DNA of 64,000 nt, taken from the NCBI GenBank assembly GCA_033002965.1, contig JAURVB010012311.1, positions 27,178 through 91,177 of the forward strand. Direction: 5' to 3'. The translations under genes and the position numbers were made by a program. Shown one piece after another: positions 11,627-23,454 of this stretch; within the stretch, counting starts at the first letter, position 1; every line of letters begins with the position of its first letter. A model generated the notes under the pieces. It worked only from the letters and a program-made list of their open reading frames with translations, did not search any database and was not told the DNA's origin. The DNA comes from Piper betle. Taxonomy: Eukaryota > Streptophyta > Magnoliopsida > Piperales > Piperaceae.

Positions 11627-12802
11627 TGTAACAATCCGCCCGTTCTGAGCCACGAAAGTATTACTATATGAAACTGTCTCATAAATTAATTTTCTATTAA
11701 TTTTTAAGATTTTAAATAAATTCATAATAATAAATTTAATATACAAATGCTTGAAATAATCTAAGCGCCATGAATCGAACCAAAATCCCATTGCCATGCA
11801 AATAATCTCAAGAAAAGAATAGTCTAATAATAGAGTCCTTCAGTTATCCCAACTCTATCCATCCTTCCATGTTCATACTTGCAAAGGCAATTTTGCGTAA
11901 GTAATAAAAATACTAAGTCGTATAATTACAAGAAAATCAATATATTCCACAACATCTGAATTACATCTTTTAGTAATTATGAGCCTATGTTGAGCTCTTA
12001 ATATACTGGGAGGGTGGCCGCTCATCCAGTTACATTCTCATGTATGCGCACACACGTTACGTGGCTTTCAACCTATAGTTACTGATATTTTCCATTGATT
12101 TAACCTTTCGGTATCACAAGTGTATAATGAGCCGTCTTATGCCACTGCGCCTTGTCACCCCTTTCGGCATGAGGGCATGTATTTAATTTTTCAAGGGGTG
12201 CTGCCCTGTGTTGGACTAAGTCAATTCATTGACCCCGGTTACGCTCAGCGCATGGTGGTCAAATATGAACTCAAGTCGACCAAGACTCCCACATAACAAT
12301 TTTTTGAGGGTGCTGTCCTATATCAAACTGAGCCTCATCTCAACCCAACCAAGACTTCCAAATCGACATATATAACATGTCAAGTAATTATACGGATCTG
12401 GAATTTTGATGAGGCACCAGCAACTACCACACATGATCTTAATATGAATGAAATTTCTCTAAAGCTAAATATCAATGTTTCATTTAACAACATAATTTTC
12501 CTTTACATAAAAAATATGTATATAATTCAAGAAGTTAATATATTAAATTTTATAAATATGTGTGAAATTTAAAAAATTATTTGTATAATAACATAAAGTC
12601 AAAAAATAATTATTAAATTAATACGAATGTATGTTAAATCTTAAAAATATTACAAATATTATTATATCGATATGCTAAAAATTAACATTGATAATTCATA
12701 ATATTAATTTTTTTAAAGAATTAATTTAATTAAATAATATTTCTGATTTATTCTAATATTCACAAAACCTTAGATAAAATAATTTTTTTTAGGGTTTTAT
12801 AA
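11627..12802 (-). mobile_element. Probable solo LTR or LTR fragment (Ty3/gypsy type), inserted in a TRIM LTR
   Basis: The sequence interrupts the 3' TRIM LTR, whose two halves lie at 11530-11626 and about 12803-12857. Its plus-strand start TGTAACAATCCGCCC is, on the minus strand, GGGCGGATTGTTACA, a common 3' LTR end of plant gypsy elements. There is no coding capacity. I cannot place the far end or a target duplication with confidence. Confidence 0.4.
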
Positions 12803-14277
12803 AAAAAGACTTGTGATACTTATTATAATTTCATTTTAGGGCCCTTACAGCCTAACACTACCTACTGTACCAATGGCGAAACTACCTACTGCACCATTAG
12901 CGAAATTGAAGGAACTCCGATACTTGGACTTGTTGGACACATATATAAAAATTTTGCGGAAAAACATTGTTTCCCTCTTAATCAACATGGGAGATTGCTC
13001 TAAACTAGAGGAATTGCCGAGAAAAATTGGTACCCTCTCAAATTTGTGACAATTAAATGTTAGGGTGCTATTTTTTAATGAACTTGCCTAAATAAATGGT
13101 TAGTTTAAGATAATTAAACGTTGAAAGGTGTGCCAAATTGAAACAATTACCGAATAGAATTGGGAGGTGAGGATGAGATTAAACAGAATCCCGACGGTGG
13201 CAGTAAGTAGAGTTACAGAGGAGGTAGTAGCAGTGGAGGAGGAGGATGCAGCACCAGCATCAACATCGGGGAGTTAAGAGTTGTGAATGTGCACAACTCA
13301 CGAGGGCGTATCGATATGTGCAACTTGGAGGAGGTGGGGAGCAGAGGCCCGAACTGCCAAGCTAAAGGAGAAGACTAGTCTTAGTTCTTTGGACCTATCC
13401 TGGAAATTAGATAGTAATGAGATGGACGATTTTATTGCACCAGCAGCAGCAGATGGGGTGTTGGAAGGCTTGCATCCACCTCCCGAGCTCTTGAGAATAT
13501 TACGTGATTATCCGGGCCAAGCATGGGTGATGGCGGCGCCTTGCGCTACCTTGGAGTAGTGGAACTCCGGTACTGCAAGAACTGCACCCAAGTGCCGCCT
13601 CTTGGTCAGTTGCCAAGCCTCGAAAGGCTAACCATTTCAGGACTGGATGGAGTGGAGAGAGTCGGGATGGAATTCTTCGGGGGCCATCACCCGCCTTCCC
13701 CTATTCGACGTACCTCACTTTCCAAGGCATGAGGAACCGGTCCGAGTGGGTGGTGTTGTTCCCCATCTGTATTGAAGGTGAAGAAGGAAGCCCCGAGTCA
13801 CCCATCATGCCAGCACTGGAAAGATTGGTATTCATTGACTGCCCCAAGCTGGAGGCAATGCCCCCCCATCTTCACCAACCCCTCCGCGACCTCACCATAG
13901 ACAACAGCAGTCCTATGCTAGTAGCTTTCTTCAATTCCTTCCTCTCTACGAGTCTATTAGCATATCCCGCGATCGGTACTTAAGAATGCATGATGTTGAC
14001 GCTTATTCCTTGATCGGTGTTCATAATGGTGGGAAGGCGACGGAAGTTCCTGGCGGCCTACTTCACTTCGCTACCCTGCGAATGCTCATAATTGCCCGTC
14101 TCCCGCTCTTGAGGTCTCTCTCTGAGGAGCTCACGCAACTCACGGCTTTACAGCAACTGACCATCGACGACTGCCCCGAGCTAAGTGGGAGGTGCCTGGT
14201 TGGGGGGAGCTCTGGCCCAAAATCGCGCACATCCTCACATTCAAATTGATGGACAAGACATCCAATGCTTGACTTGA

Positions 14278-15012
14278 CCACATAGGCGAGTGCCTCTCCC
14301 AAGCTTCGTTTTGTTCCTGTCCGCACCTAGCTCTTTAACGCTTTTTATTGATCTTTTTCACTGCAGTCAAGCTAGTCCCTCAGGTTCAATTTCGACCTTG
14401 AGGAAGTTGTTTAATGAATGCCATGCTACCTATGCCACGCGATTGCTCTCCCATCCATCCCACGCTGGGTAAAATTTGTTTATTCAACTCCTCTTCTTTT
14501 CTTTTGTCAACTCCATGCTTCGTCGTCGTCTTATGCATCTTTGATAATATGCTGCTTTCATTATCATTTCGCTTTCTCCAGATGCAGGTGAACATATTAG
14601 TTTGTGAAATTGCTTGCTTCTAATATATTTGTGACAAGCCTACCGATCAACTCTGTGTTGTTAAACATTATTGTTGTTTGTTTAATCCCTTCATTTGAAC
14701 TACTTCGTTTTATTTTAGTAAGGCCGTCTTCTTATTTTGTGAACTCTTTAGTGTTTCTACATGTACGACGGACCACATTAAATGCCTCTGCGCAATCATC
14801 CATTCAAGCATCGATCCTGCAAGCATGTCCCACAGCCGGTTCCATTCTCTCGTACCGCTCTCAATTCTTGGTGTGCTCCACCATACCCATGCCGGACGTC
14901 AAAAATCTAATTGTCCTCAAAACCCGGAATACGGCAAGATCCGCTAAGTATGGTTTAGTCCCACCCGTGACAGGAGGAAATTGTGAAGACTTAAAAAACG
15001 AACGCCCAGCAT
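14278..15012. other. 3' flank of the NLR pseudogene
   Basis: Several short open frames occur, but none shows a recognisable domain. It may hold old 3' untranslated sequence of the NLR; nothing firmer can be said. Confidence 0.4.
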
Positions 15013-15530
15013 AAATGCTTGCCAATTATTAAGAAAGTAGTTGGTGAGCAGGGGTAGGTGGAAGAGTAAGAACCTTTAACCGATATTGGGAGAGAAATTG
15101 TGGGAAAATATGATGGTCTGCTTTTGGCGGTAAAAATAGTGGCCAGTGCGTTAGAGGCAGATGACTGACAAGAAACAGTGGGAACAAAGGAGTTGGAGGT
15201 TGCTATATCCTCGTAAATGAGGACAAAGAAATGAAGAAAAAGTTGGAGAAGATTGAGCTATTAGCTCGTTCTATGTTCTATAGCCGTAAAGAGATGCAAG
15301 ATGTACAATCTTGTACACAGCTTTGCTCAATGGGTGACCATAGAAGTGTATCGGGATCATAGTTTCATCAGGAAATGATGATGCAAGCAAATTATAATGC
15401 CTTGAGATTTGGGAGAGGATAGCGTTAGTTTCATGAGGAAATGACGAAGCAAGCAAATTATAATGCCTTGAGATTTGGGAGACGATAGCGTTTCATGCGG
15501 TTTTGATACGCTCATTATGATCATCCATAT
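15013..15530 (+). pseudogene. Second NB-LRR fragment, paralogue of the upstream NLR
   Basis: This stretch aligns by eye with the upstream NLR around its ARC region. NACQLLRK matches its DECLSILRR, and KYDGLLLAVKIVASALE is a GLPL motif (normally GLPLAVK) that the upstream copy has lost. Further on, matches to the bases coding KKELVRLW, NEKEVGEE and MYDLVHDLVQWVT are visible with many stops and shifts. It was therefore derived from a related gene with an intact GLPL region, not from the current upstream copy. It has no open frame and ends in a short tandem duplication. Confidence 0.75.
15360..15491. repeat. 66 bp tandem duplication
   Basis: Units 15360-15425 and 15426-15491 both begin TAGTTTCAT and share GCAAGCAAATTATAATGCC; about five differences separate them. 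The unit derives from the NLR coding sequence (compare 9454-9500). Confidence 0.85.
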
Positions 15531-18528
15531 TTCGCATAGCGTATCCATGGTTTCTTATCGGTAAAGCTAGGGTTGTTCTTTTAACTATCAAAATTTTATT
15601 ATTTTATGAAGTGTGGGGAGGAAATTATACACGGTTGAATATAGGTTAGTAAGTAATGATAGAATGACATGATCCAACAGTTATTAGATATATGTGCTTA
15701 AGAAATATTTTGATTCACCATGGAAAACTTGTTTTTAGTTCTTGCACATCAAAAAACAACAACAACAAAAAAAGGTTCATAATACATAAGTTAATTTTTT
15801 TTAATAAAAATCCTATTCCAAACTTTTGAGAGTGGACTATTCGTTTTTTTTATAATAAGTAGGAAATATATATTAAATATAAGTCACCATATAGTAGAAT
15901 GGGATATAGTTATGAATGAAAGAGCAAGTTGAGTTAGAAGGGTAAGTTAATATTATATATATTTGAATAGAATCAAGGGGAATTTTTGTGACTTCATAAT
16001 GTATCTATGGCTCTTTGGAAATAATCATATGGTTCTCATTTCTGTAATTCAAATTTGGAACTTAAATCAAGTGGTTTAGTACAGTGTATGTTCAAGTTGG
16101 GTAATTGATATATTTTAAAGAAAATTAAATAAAATGCATGAATAGGTTAGCATCTTTAGTATCATAAACCCCTGATCTTAACGGGTTTATATATGTCTCG
16201 GATATCCATGGATACTAGAGCAATGGAGTGTATGTATAAGCAGAGGACAAGGAAATGGTGCAAGTGTGGTGAACGTGCTGCCAAGTCCCCTCTCTACACT
16301 TTTAGCCTTCTACTATTATCTCTTCTAATCCTTCTAATTATAATCTAATATGAGTTTATCAAATGAGTACCTAGAATTTTCAGAATAAAATAAAATAAAA
16401 TAGTGGGTTTGTAGAAATTACCCTTAGAGTCAAATTCAATACTGGTGGTCATTTCCACGGGATGAATGAACAACTTAAGTTAAAAATCTTTTACTTATAA
16501 AAAGAATATTGTCGTTTCTATGCAACTTAGATTAAGTTTTGCAATAATGTAAAGGGTCTTCTTCTTATTCTCTTCCAATTTATCATAGAAAATAGTTGAT
16601 GGTGAATTCTAAAATACAATCCAGGCATGTAAAAATAACTTATTATGAAGATTGATGACCAGTATTTTATAATTTATATTTTATGGATTACTGTTGTTCC
16701 TATTAAAGGCAATTATATATGCTAAATAATCCTCATGTTTGATATGATTTTGCAAGCGATTGTGTGCTACTTTATTAGTGACTTGTGTATGTTGTAGATG
16801 TTAATTCGTTCTATTTTAAATTGCTAAATAATTACTATGTCTATTATGATTATTTTTTAAGTCGATTGCAAATTATAGGTTTTTTAATTAAGAATCCTAC
16901 AACTAATTTTGTGCTAATACAATATACTTTTAAAAAAGTAATAAATCAGATATTGATGTAATCGTTTAGCCCATAATTAAAAATTAGCTGTAGTGATCTG
17001 TACATATACTTTGAGAAATAAAACTAACATTGAATTAACTTTTTACATTTAGAATGAATAACTTTTCCCTTAACATTAGCTTGGTGTCTAATGATAACTA
17101 TACAAATTTTAAAAGTTGTTATTTTATTGAATTTTATGTTTAATTTAGATTAAGTAACCATTGAATTTTAGGTGTTTATACCTCCAAATCCACATCTTTC
17201 TCAAGAATGGTACTGCCCTTTACCATACCTACTTATAATATAAATTTTACTTTTTTAATACTTCACTTAGAGGTTAGAAATTCTAATTGTCTTCTCCAAA
17301 GTGGCCTACTTCGGAGCCGGGCATCTTAGCTCACTTAGACCCAAGTCCCAAAATCCAGAAAAAAGAAAAACAAAAAAGATCAAATCACTCAAGTCAGAAC
17401 TCCGAGCTTTGAGCTGTCCAGAAGATGAGGAACAAGATTAGCTGTGAGCCATTGCATGAGCTCCTGTTTCTTGCCATTACAAGCATTCTTGCCAAAGGGG
17501 GTTGTCTGGCCTTTGTTATATAATATTTCTATATCTTTGATGCACAGTTATCCGCTGCCCACCTCAAAGTAAAAAGCCATTTGCCCAGTAATTCGAGTTC
17601 ACTTTCTTGAAATTTTGTATAATCACACCCACTTACATGGGTTGTGCCTGAAATATTATTTTTGGCTTTGCAAGCATGTTATTTTCGCAAGTTATTTTTA
17701 TATTTTAGTGTAATTATCTATTCAAAGAAAAATAAATTATTTTATGAAGCTTGAAATATCTCTGCGCGACGCATGTTAGTGTGAATGGCTAAAAAGGTTT
17801 TCGTTTTCCTCAGGTTTTCCCCTCTTCACGTAAAACTGCCCTCACTTTGGAGATCAACTTCTTTTGTTCCAAACACAAGGAACAGATAAAAAGCTAACAC
17901 ATATTGTGGTAGCCACTCACATGGTACAAAAGATATTTGCCAAAACATTATCCTCCCAATGTCTATTTGTATTACTATAATGGGAGAATGACAAACATTA
18001 ACAAGGGATGCTGGAGATCACACCATTTAAAATACGTGCAATACCATCAAAATTATTTTACACATTCTTAAAGAACAATTGTTTCGTTTAATTTGTTGTG
18101 CTTGCATCATTTATTTTTGTATATAAATGGGAGAAAAACCATGGAGCATGATGTTTGTGCTGCTTGAAGCATCTGTAATCCTTTCAATCAGGGTGATATA
18201 TGACCATGATGTTTAGTCATAACAGGTAAACCATCCCTTGCAACTAAAATAAGCAAAACATGCAACGCTTGTTCTATTTTTTTTTCCCTTGTCAAGTTGG
18301 GAAAAAAACAGAAGAAAATGTGCAAAACATGGATATACTTTAGGTAAATACACATCACCAAATTAGCCAAAAGGCACCACTCCTACTCCTCCAAACACTT
18401 GAACAATGTCTTCGGAACTAGCACATATTGGGAACAATGCCCTTTGTAGATGCATGTAAGCTTCTCACATTAATGAACTATTTGATTGGCTTTTAGCATT
18501 TAAACTTGTTGCGGAACCTGGACCAAAC
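15531..18528. other. AT-rich intergenic region
   Basis: About 3 kb without a convincing reading frame, RNA gene or clear transposon end. Its right part is the 3' flank of the minus-strand bZIP gene. Confidence 0.6.
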
Positions 18529-19621
18529 TTAGAATGGAGCCGTAGAGGTCCTGTGAAGACTCTGCTTGGTGGGTACTTGTGCAGAAGCTGCTGCCATACA
18601 CAACTGGACAGAGACAAAAGAAAAAATAAAAAAAACGAAACAAAATCTCTTTACTACACAAAACTTAGCAAAATTGCAAATCCCAAACAACTTGGTTTCC
18701 AGTTTGTAACCTCTTCTATTTGCCTCTTAAGCCTTTTATTCTCCTCCATTAATTGGGCCACTTCCATTTCCAGCTCATAAGTGTAAGCCTGATGGAACAA
18801 AACATATAAACATACTATCAAAGCTTTTTTGTAACGTAAGACTATTTGAATAATTCTCACTAGAATTAACCAAAGAGAAAATACATATAGCTTAATGAGC
18901 ATGAGTTAATAATTACATGATTTTTATTTTAGTGTTCAAGTTTGTATCTTTCCCAGTTTTTATAAAATTTCTCAACTACAAGATACATGGAGTGAACTGT
19001 GGTTCTCCATGAGTATCTAGTTATCAAGTGTGGAAAGATATAATAGGGGAATTAAGCTAGCGAACAACAATTATACAAAACTATTGATCTCTTTACTCAA
19101 TAACATGAAATGCTTGAAAAAAAAACCTGCTTCCTTGCTCTAGATCTTGCAGCAGACTCCCTATTTTTCATCATCCGTCTGCGCCTCTGTTCGCCTGAAA
19201 AATCCACAGCCTTATTCATAATCCTCTTATTGGATGCAGAATCAGAGGCAATGGTCAGCTGAACATGAGGATCAGTACTAGGGGCATAACTCAAGCCTAG
19301 AGCCTGTGGGGCTTGGTGATCACCAGATGACCTGGTGGTGTTGAGGTTGAAGCCAATATCATTCTCTGTACAGCAATGAGAAGTAGGAAAAGAGCCTTCT
19401 TGTGCTCCGAAGGGCTTTGCAAGAAACTCCTGCAGGATGATGGGTCTTCTCGAGTTGTCAGTGCTATTGGTGTTCCCTTCTGTAGAAGTGCTGGTTGTGT
19501 ATTGGTGATCAAGGCTTGAAAGGCCTATCTCCTTCCAAACATCTTCCATGGTTCTTCTTTTATGAAGTGGAAGGTGGAGAGGGTCCGGAGAAGTCATGTA
19601 TTCATGGCTTGAAGTTGGCAT
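18529..19621 (-). CDS. FD: FD-type group A bZIP transcription factor
   Basis: FD-type bZIPs bind ACGT-core DNA in the nucleus and, through 14-3-3 proteins, join FT or TFL1 to control flowering and meristem fate. I join three exons: 19621-19127 (ATG to RARKQ), 18788-18711 and 18603-18529, all phase 0 with GT-AG borders, giving 215 residues. Exon 1 has the group A motifs TMEDVWKEIGLSSL and ILQEFLAKPF and the basic region RRRRMMKNRESAARSRARKQ. Exon 2 carries the start of the zipper (AYTYELEMEVAQLMEENKRL). Exon 3 is only 75 bp and ends HRTSTAPF-stop, the C-terminal SAP-type motif phosphorylated for 14-3-3 and FT binding. This ATG is the first Met after an upstream in-frame stop. All diagnostic motifs are present and no frame is broken. 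FD and its close paralogue FDP cannot be separated here. Confidence 0.93.
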
Positions 19622-22190
19622 GGAAAAGCTGGAGATGGAATTACTGACGGTCTTCCATTTGGGGGAAATTATCAGTAGAAACTAGAAACTTGGAAGCTTG
19701 AAGAATGAGGACTTTGGTCTATTCCTCAGAGGCCAAATGGTCCCAAACATATGTTAATGTATTGATATGGTATATATTCACTTGTGGATGCAATTAAGAA
19801 AAATTCGTGCGCGTGAACAAGATAATTGTCTACTTTTGTCTATGGTTAAGATTAGGGCCAGAAAATCATCCACTTTTAATTAGCTTTTTGACTAACACCC
19901 CAATTCAACTAGACATGCAGACCAAGACCTTATAATTTTAAAAACGATTTATTGGACTATTAAGTATAAACTTTGCACAACGAAATTCAATGCTCAAGGA
20001 GACTTAAAGACATACAACTCATTGAATTTCATACAACGTGCTGATCATACTACACAGGAAAGATTTAAAATTTTGAGTGATTGAATGAATACTATAAGGC
20101 ACAAAAGGGGCAACAGCTTCCATACAACTAACAGGGTAACTTTAAAATACAACGATCGCTCTAAGTTCCACAAAGGCAACACCCCAATACAGTTAAGAGT
20201 TTGATTTCTTGAAAGATGTAGATGCATGATTCGATTTTTATACTTAATTTCAGCGATTGAGTTAGATATCTTAATTACTTATGCTGATATTGTGCAATAA
20301 AATAAACATCAAGTCATGGTTACTAGTTTCACATACCCCGTAAGATAAATTAAAATACACAAGCATAATTGCGTGCTAGGGTATCATACCCGATCACTCG
20401 GTCTACCTGATCACTCGTTCTTCACATGGACTTGTTACGAATCATGAACCGTACGCTCCTCCAATCTATATTTCTCTAACGCACACACAACTGCAATTAA
20501 ATACTTTTCGAATACCTTAAATGCTCATCATTATGTTCAAGGACTTTAAGACTTACATACCTTTTAGACGATTATTAGCTTCCCCAAAGTCAAATACGCT
20601 ACATAATAATAATAATAAAACATTCATATACAACCAATCATATCACACACTCAACCATAGTCATTTATGATACATTAATCTAGGGCACATGCCCAATAAT
20701 AATATAATTTAATAATATCAAATACATATCACAAAAGTATAACATAGGACCCTTGCCACCACCACCATCGCCATGAGTTGCAGATCCATGAGCCTAAGTT
20801 GGCCAACGCCAAACGACATCATCTACATACATATCGGAAAACACGTCAGTAATCAAATAAATGATCACATGTTCAAAAATAACTAATAATATAACAAGTT
20901 GGTAAATGGGTACTTTGTTACCCACGGAAAACTTAGAAACTTTATAAAGAGTCACACATGGCCGTAGGCAAAATATAAAACATAAGCTAGTATGTTACCT
21001 CGGTAATTTATGCTTACATGCATAGGTTACGCCCTCACATCCTTAATATAGCACCCACCATGGTGCTTGAATGACAAATAAACAAAAATATATTGTATTA
21101 CGTGGTATCCCTCATACATTGTACTATCTTAGGGTTTAAAGGAATACTGGTATAATTCATACCTTATGTGCAATGCTTTCATTTTCGTAAAATGAAGCCC
21201 TCATATATAAAAAGTAGGCTTGGGTAGGAACCTGTATATAATAATTTCTGGAGCATAACTTTTAAAAAATCATCAAGGGATCTTAACCTTGATGGTTTGT
21301 TAAACCGCGAAAAACTCGACTAAATAGCATGGTATCATAGGGATCTGATAGAATGTCGTTGACGCTTTTTACGTCTAAAACACGTTGAAAACCTTGCTCA
21401 TGAAGCTAAACACATATGAAGTAGAAGGGTCCTACAAACCTAAATGAGTGAACTCTTCGTCCTAAACCAACTAGCTCACCATGCGAATCTAACGAAAGAT
21501 GAAACCCAAATCACTATCAAACTTATCGCCACACAATACGAGGCAAAGCCTCCACACAAACATATCTTTAAAAAATTACTTAATTTAATTAATTTGTCTT
21601 AATAAAGTGTTAAACATTAGTATGTAACATTAATTAAGGTTTAAGGTTTCATCATGTACACTTAGTGGAGAAAGTCCAACTTAGGGTTTAATCAACATAC
21701 TTAAGTAGATAATTTTTTAAATAAGCAAAATGATATCCACATAGGGTAAAATTTAGACTAATAGGCCTTGACACTCTAAGAGTGTAGTAGAAAAATTATC
21801 AAATTATGGTCTATGGGCCAATGCAGTAAACAAAGTCCACTAAAGTTGGATTAAGGTGTTAGGAACTGAGTTGTACGCCAAATTTACTAAGGTTTGTTCA
21901 TGGGCTTGAGAACTCTAAATAGACTTAGGTAAAATGTCATATTTAGCCAATACCCTAAGGCTTGAGCCAATAAAATTTCAATTCTAAAGCCCATGAGATT
22001 AGGCCCCCAAATAAGAATTTGAAATAAGTGTCACTAATCTCTCTTAATCGAAAACCTAATTTAAAGATTATAATTTTCTCATTTGATTGTATCCAATTCA
22101 TCAATCACCCCCTAAAGAATGACCGCGAAATTAATCGAGCAAGTCTAACATAAAGAAATTCACACGTATAAAAAATAAAATATATGCGTA
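19622..22190. other. Upstream of FD and intergenic; retroelement-like debris
   Basis: The first few hundred bases would include the FD promoter. From about 20340 to 21900 the composition changes, with phrases such as CCCGATCACTCG and CACGTCAGTAATC that look like an old LTR, but I find no matched ends, primer site or coding sequence. Nothing is assigned. Confidence 0.4.
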
Positions 22191-22767
22191 ACATGTGTGA
22201 TCACGGGACAATCATATTGTGGCCTTGACCTGTCCAACCGACTTGTGTCAAAGATGAGGAAATGGTCGCCGCCCTCCCCCAAACCCTCGCCGCGCCGACG
22301 GCGCCGCCCAAGTCCGACGTCTCCTCGCCGGAGATCGGAGTCCGGCCATGTTGCCGCCCCAAACCTCGTCCCCCCACTCTTGATTCCTCCCCAGGTAGCT
22401 CCAATCTACACCCTCCGGTTTAGCTCTCTTAGGTTTGACCTCCATGGCCGACTTTTTGAGCTGCTTCTTTTTGTCGATCTATGAATTTTGCGCAATTGGA
22501 ATCTGTTATTGCTGCAATTTGAATGGGAAATTGGTTTTTTCTGTTGTGTAGACTGTTAGAATCGAGAAAGTTGTGATCTTTGGCTTGAAATGTGTTGAAA
22601 TTGGTGAATTGCACTCGAAAAATGGCGGGTTTTTGGTTTCTGCAGGAGGAAATTGCTTTGAGACCTGATTTGGGGTTTGGGGTACCGGTTGGTTGGCAGA
22701 ACTTGTTATTGCTGTAGTTTGAGGCGATAGAGTAGGGAGCTTTTGGGTGTTTAGTTTGCTTGTATCC

Positions 22768-23454
22768 ATGGCCGATGTCCGGGGTGCTAGTAGAAGCCAG
22801 AGAATGGATCTAAATGTGTCCTTGGGTCTTCCTCGCTCGCCTGTTCGACGACGAGGTTCCGATTTGGGGTCGGATCTTGCGTTGGGTTGTATTTGTTAAC
22901 CTGTCAGGATATTCAGATTCCGGCGGGCATGGGCAGTATGGTTGGTGAGTCGGAGTGTCATGATCCGTATTCACCTACCCATGCCTCACTTTCTCCCAAT
23001 GCGCGGAGTGCTGACTGCTGACCATGACGAGGATGAGAGTCCGCAGCAGTTTGAGTGCCCTGGCTGTTCTTCAAGACCTCCAACGCCGCCTGGTGACGAT
23101 GATCTTGCTGATAGCAGTAGAGGCGTGTTTGAATATTCTGCTTTCCTGCCATCGGAAGCTCCCAACGTAGTTCTACAAGAAACGCAGGCAGTGGTTGAAT
23201 CACTGTGTGGAAATACAAGTAATGGTGCTCATCATGTGGCTTACTTCCCACGTTATCATTCCACTGTTGCAAGTGATGCCTTGGAGAACACTGAAACGGT
23301 AGTAGCTCAAGAAAACAGTGTGATTGATCTCGTTCACTATGTGCCATACTCGCCGGGCTATGTGTCCTCTACAGCGCCAGTTGATCCAGCCGCTCCGGAG
23401 GAGCCTCGTAATGGGTGTGAGACAGTCCCTATGTCTAATGCCCATCTCATTTAA
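22768..23454 (+). pseudogene. N-terminal remnant of a probable RING-type E3 ubiquitin ligase
   Basis: The ATG at 22768 opens MADVRGASRSQRMDLNVSLG, then LPRSPVRRRGSDLGSDLALG. This resembles the start of a plant RING E3 family whose members begin MDLNLYLGLPRSP and carry spaced YSPxYxPxSP repeats before a C-terminal RING. A TAA ends this frame at 22902. In other frames HDPYSPTHASLSPNARS (about 22970) and VHYVPYSPGYVSS (about 23335) keep the repeat type. No RING cysteines follow; similarity ends near 23430. A GC-rich 5' leader with a possible donor at 22395 lies upstream. The remnant cannot encode a ligase. Family placement rests on memory of the N-terminal motifs and is moderate. Confidence 0.55.

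Larger units (their letters stand above)
9778..12857 (+). mobile_element. Nested TRIM-family retroelement cluster inside the NLR LRR region
   Basis: It starts TGGTGGGTTTATCC and ends GCCTAACA; removing it rejoins the LRR coding sequence in frame (TQL then PTVPMAKLPT). The 5' LTR (9778 to about 9955) is followed by a perfect PBS TGGTATCAGAG at 9962-9972 and is lengthened by a threefold ~30 bp repeat (about 9861-9940). Two more LTR copies lie at 10394-10551 (PBS-like TTAGTATCAGAG follows) and from 10632, and a split 3' LTR lies at 11530-11626 plus about 12803-12857. AAGGGGAGT-type polypurine tracts precede the copies. The LTRs match those of the TRIM at 4368-5018. Flanks TTACA and CTACC share 3 of 5 bases. 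Two other elements are nested inside. Confidence 0.8.
8030..14277 (+). pseudogene. CC-NB-LRR disease-resistance gene, disrupted by a nested transposon
   Basis: The family encodes intracellular immune receptors. The start (MVEGIITLVVDNLATAVA) is an Rx-type coiled-coil N-terminus with WLRKLKYVAYDLDDMLEEW. The P-loop is GMGGLGKTTL (about residues 195-205), preceded by VIGRDEDKK. A frameshift at about 8810 ends the frame just before kinase-2 (LLILDDVWNEN), which continues shifted to a TAG at 8855. RNBS-B (SRIVITARNA) and HELKGLDEDE follow, then a stop at about 9010. The GLPL region is deleted. The frame resumes at 9095 with KKELVRLWVPQGYI and MYDLVHDLVQW (MHD-type motif) and enters the LRRs (LVHLMHLDLSNTKLTQL) at about 9776, where a 3.1 kb element is inserted. 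LRRs resume at about 12865 (KLKELRYLDLLDT) and run in broken frames to 14277. These include QVPPLGQLPSLERLTISGLD, PALERLVFIDCPKLEAMP and LTQLTALQQLTIDDCPELSG. There is no TIR domain. Confidence 0.9.
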
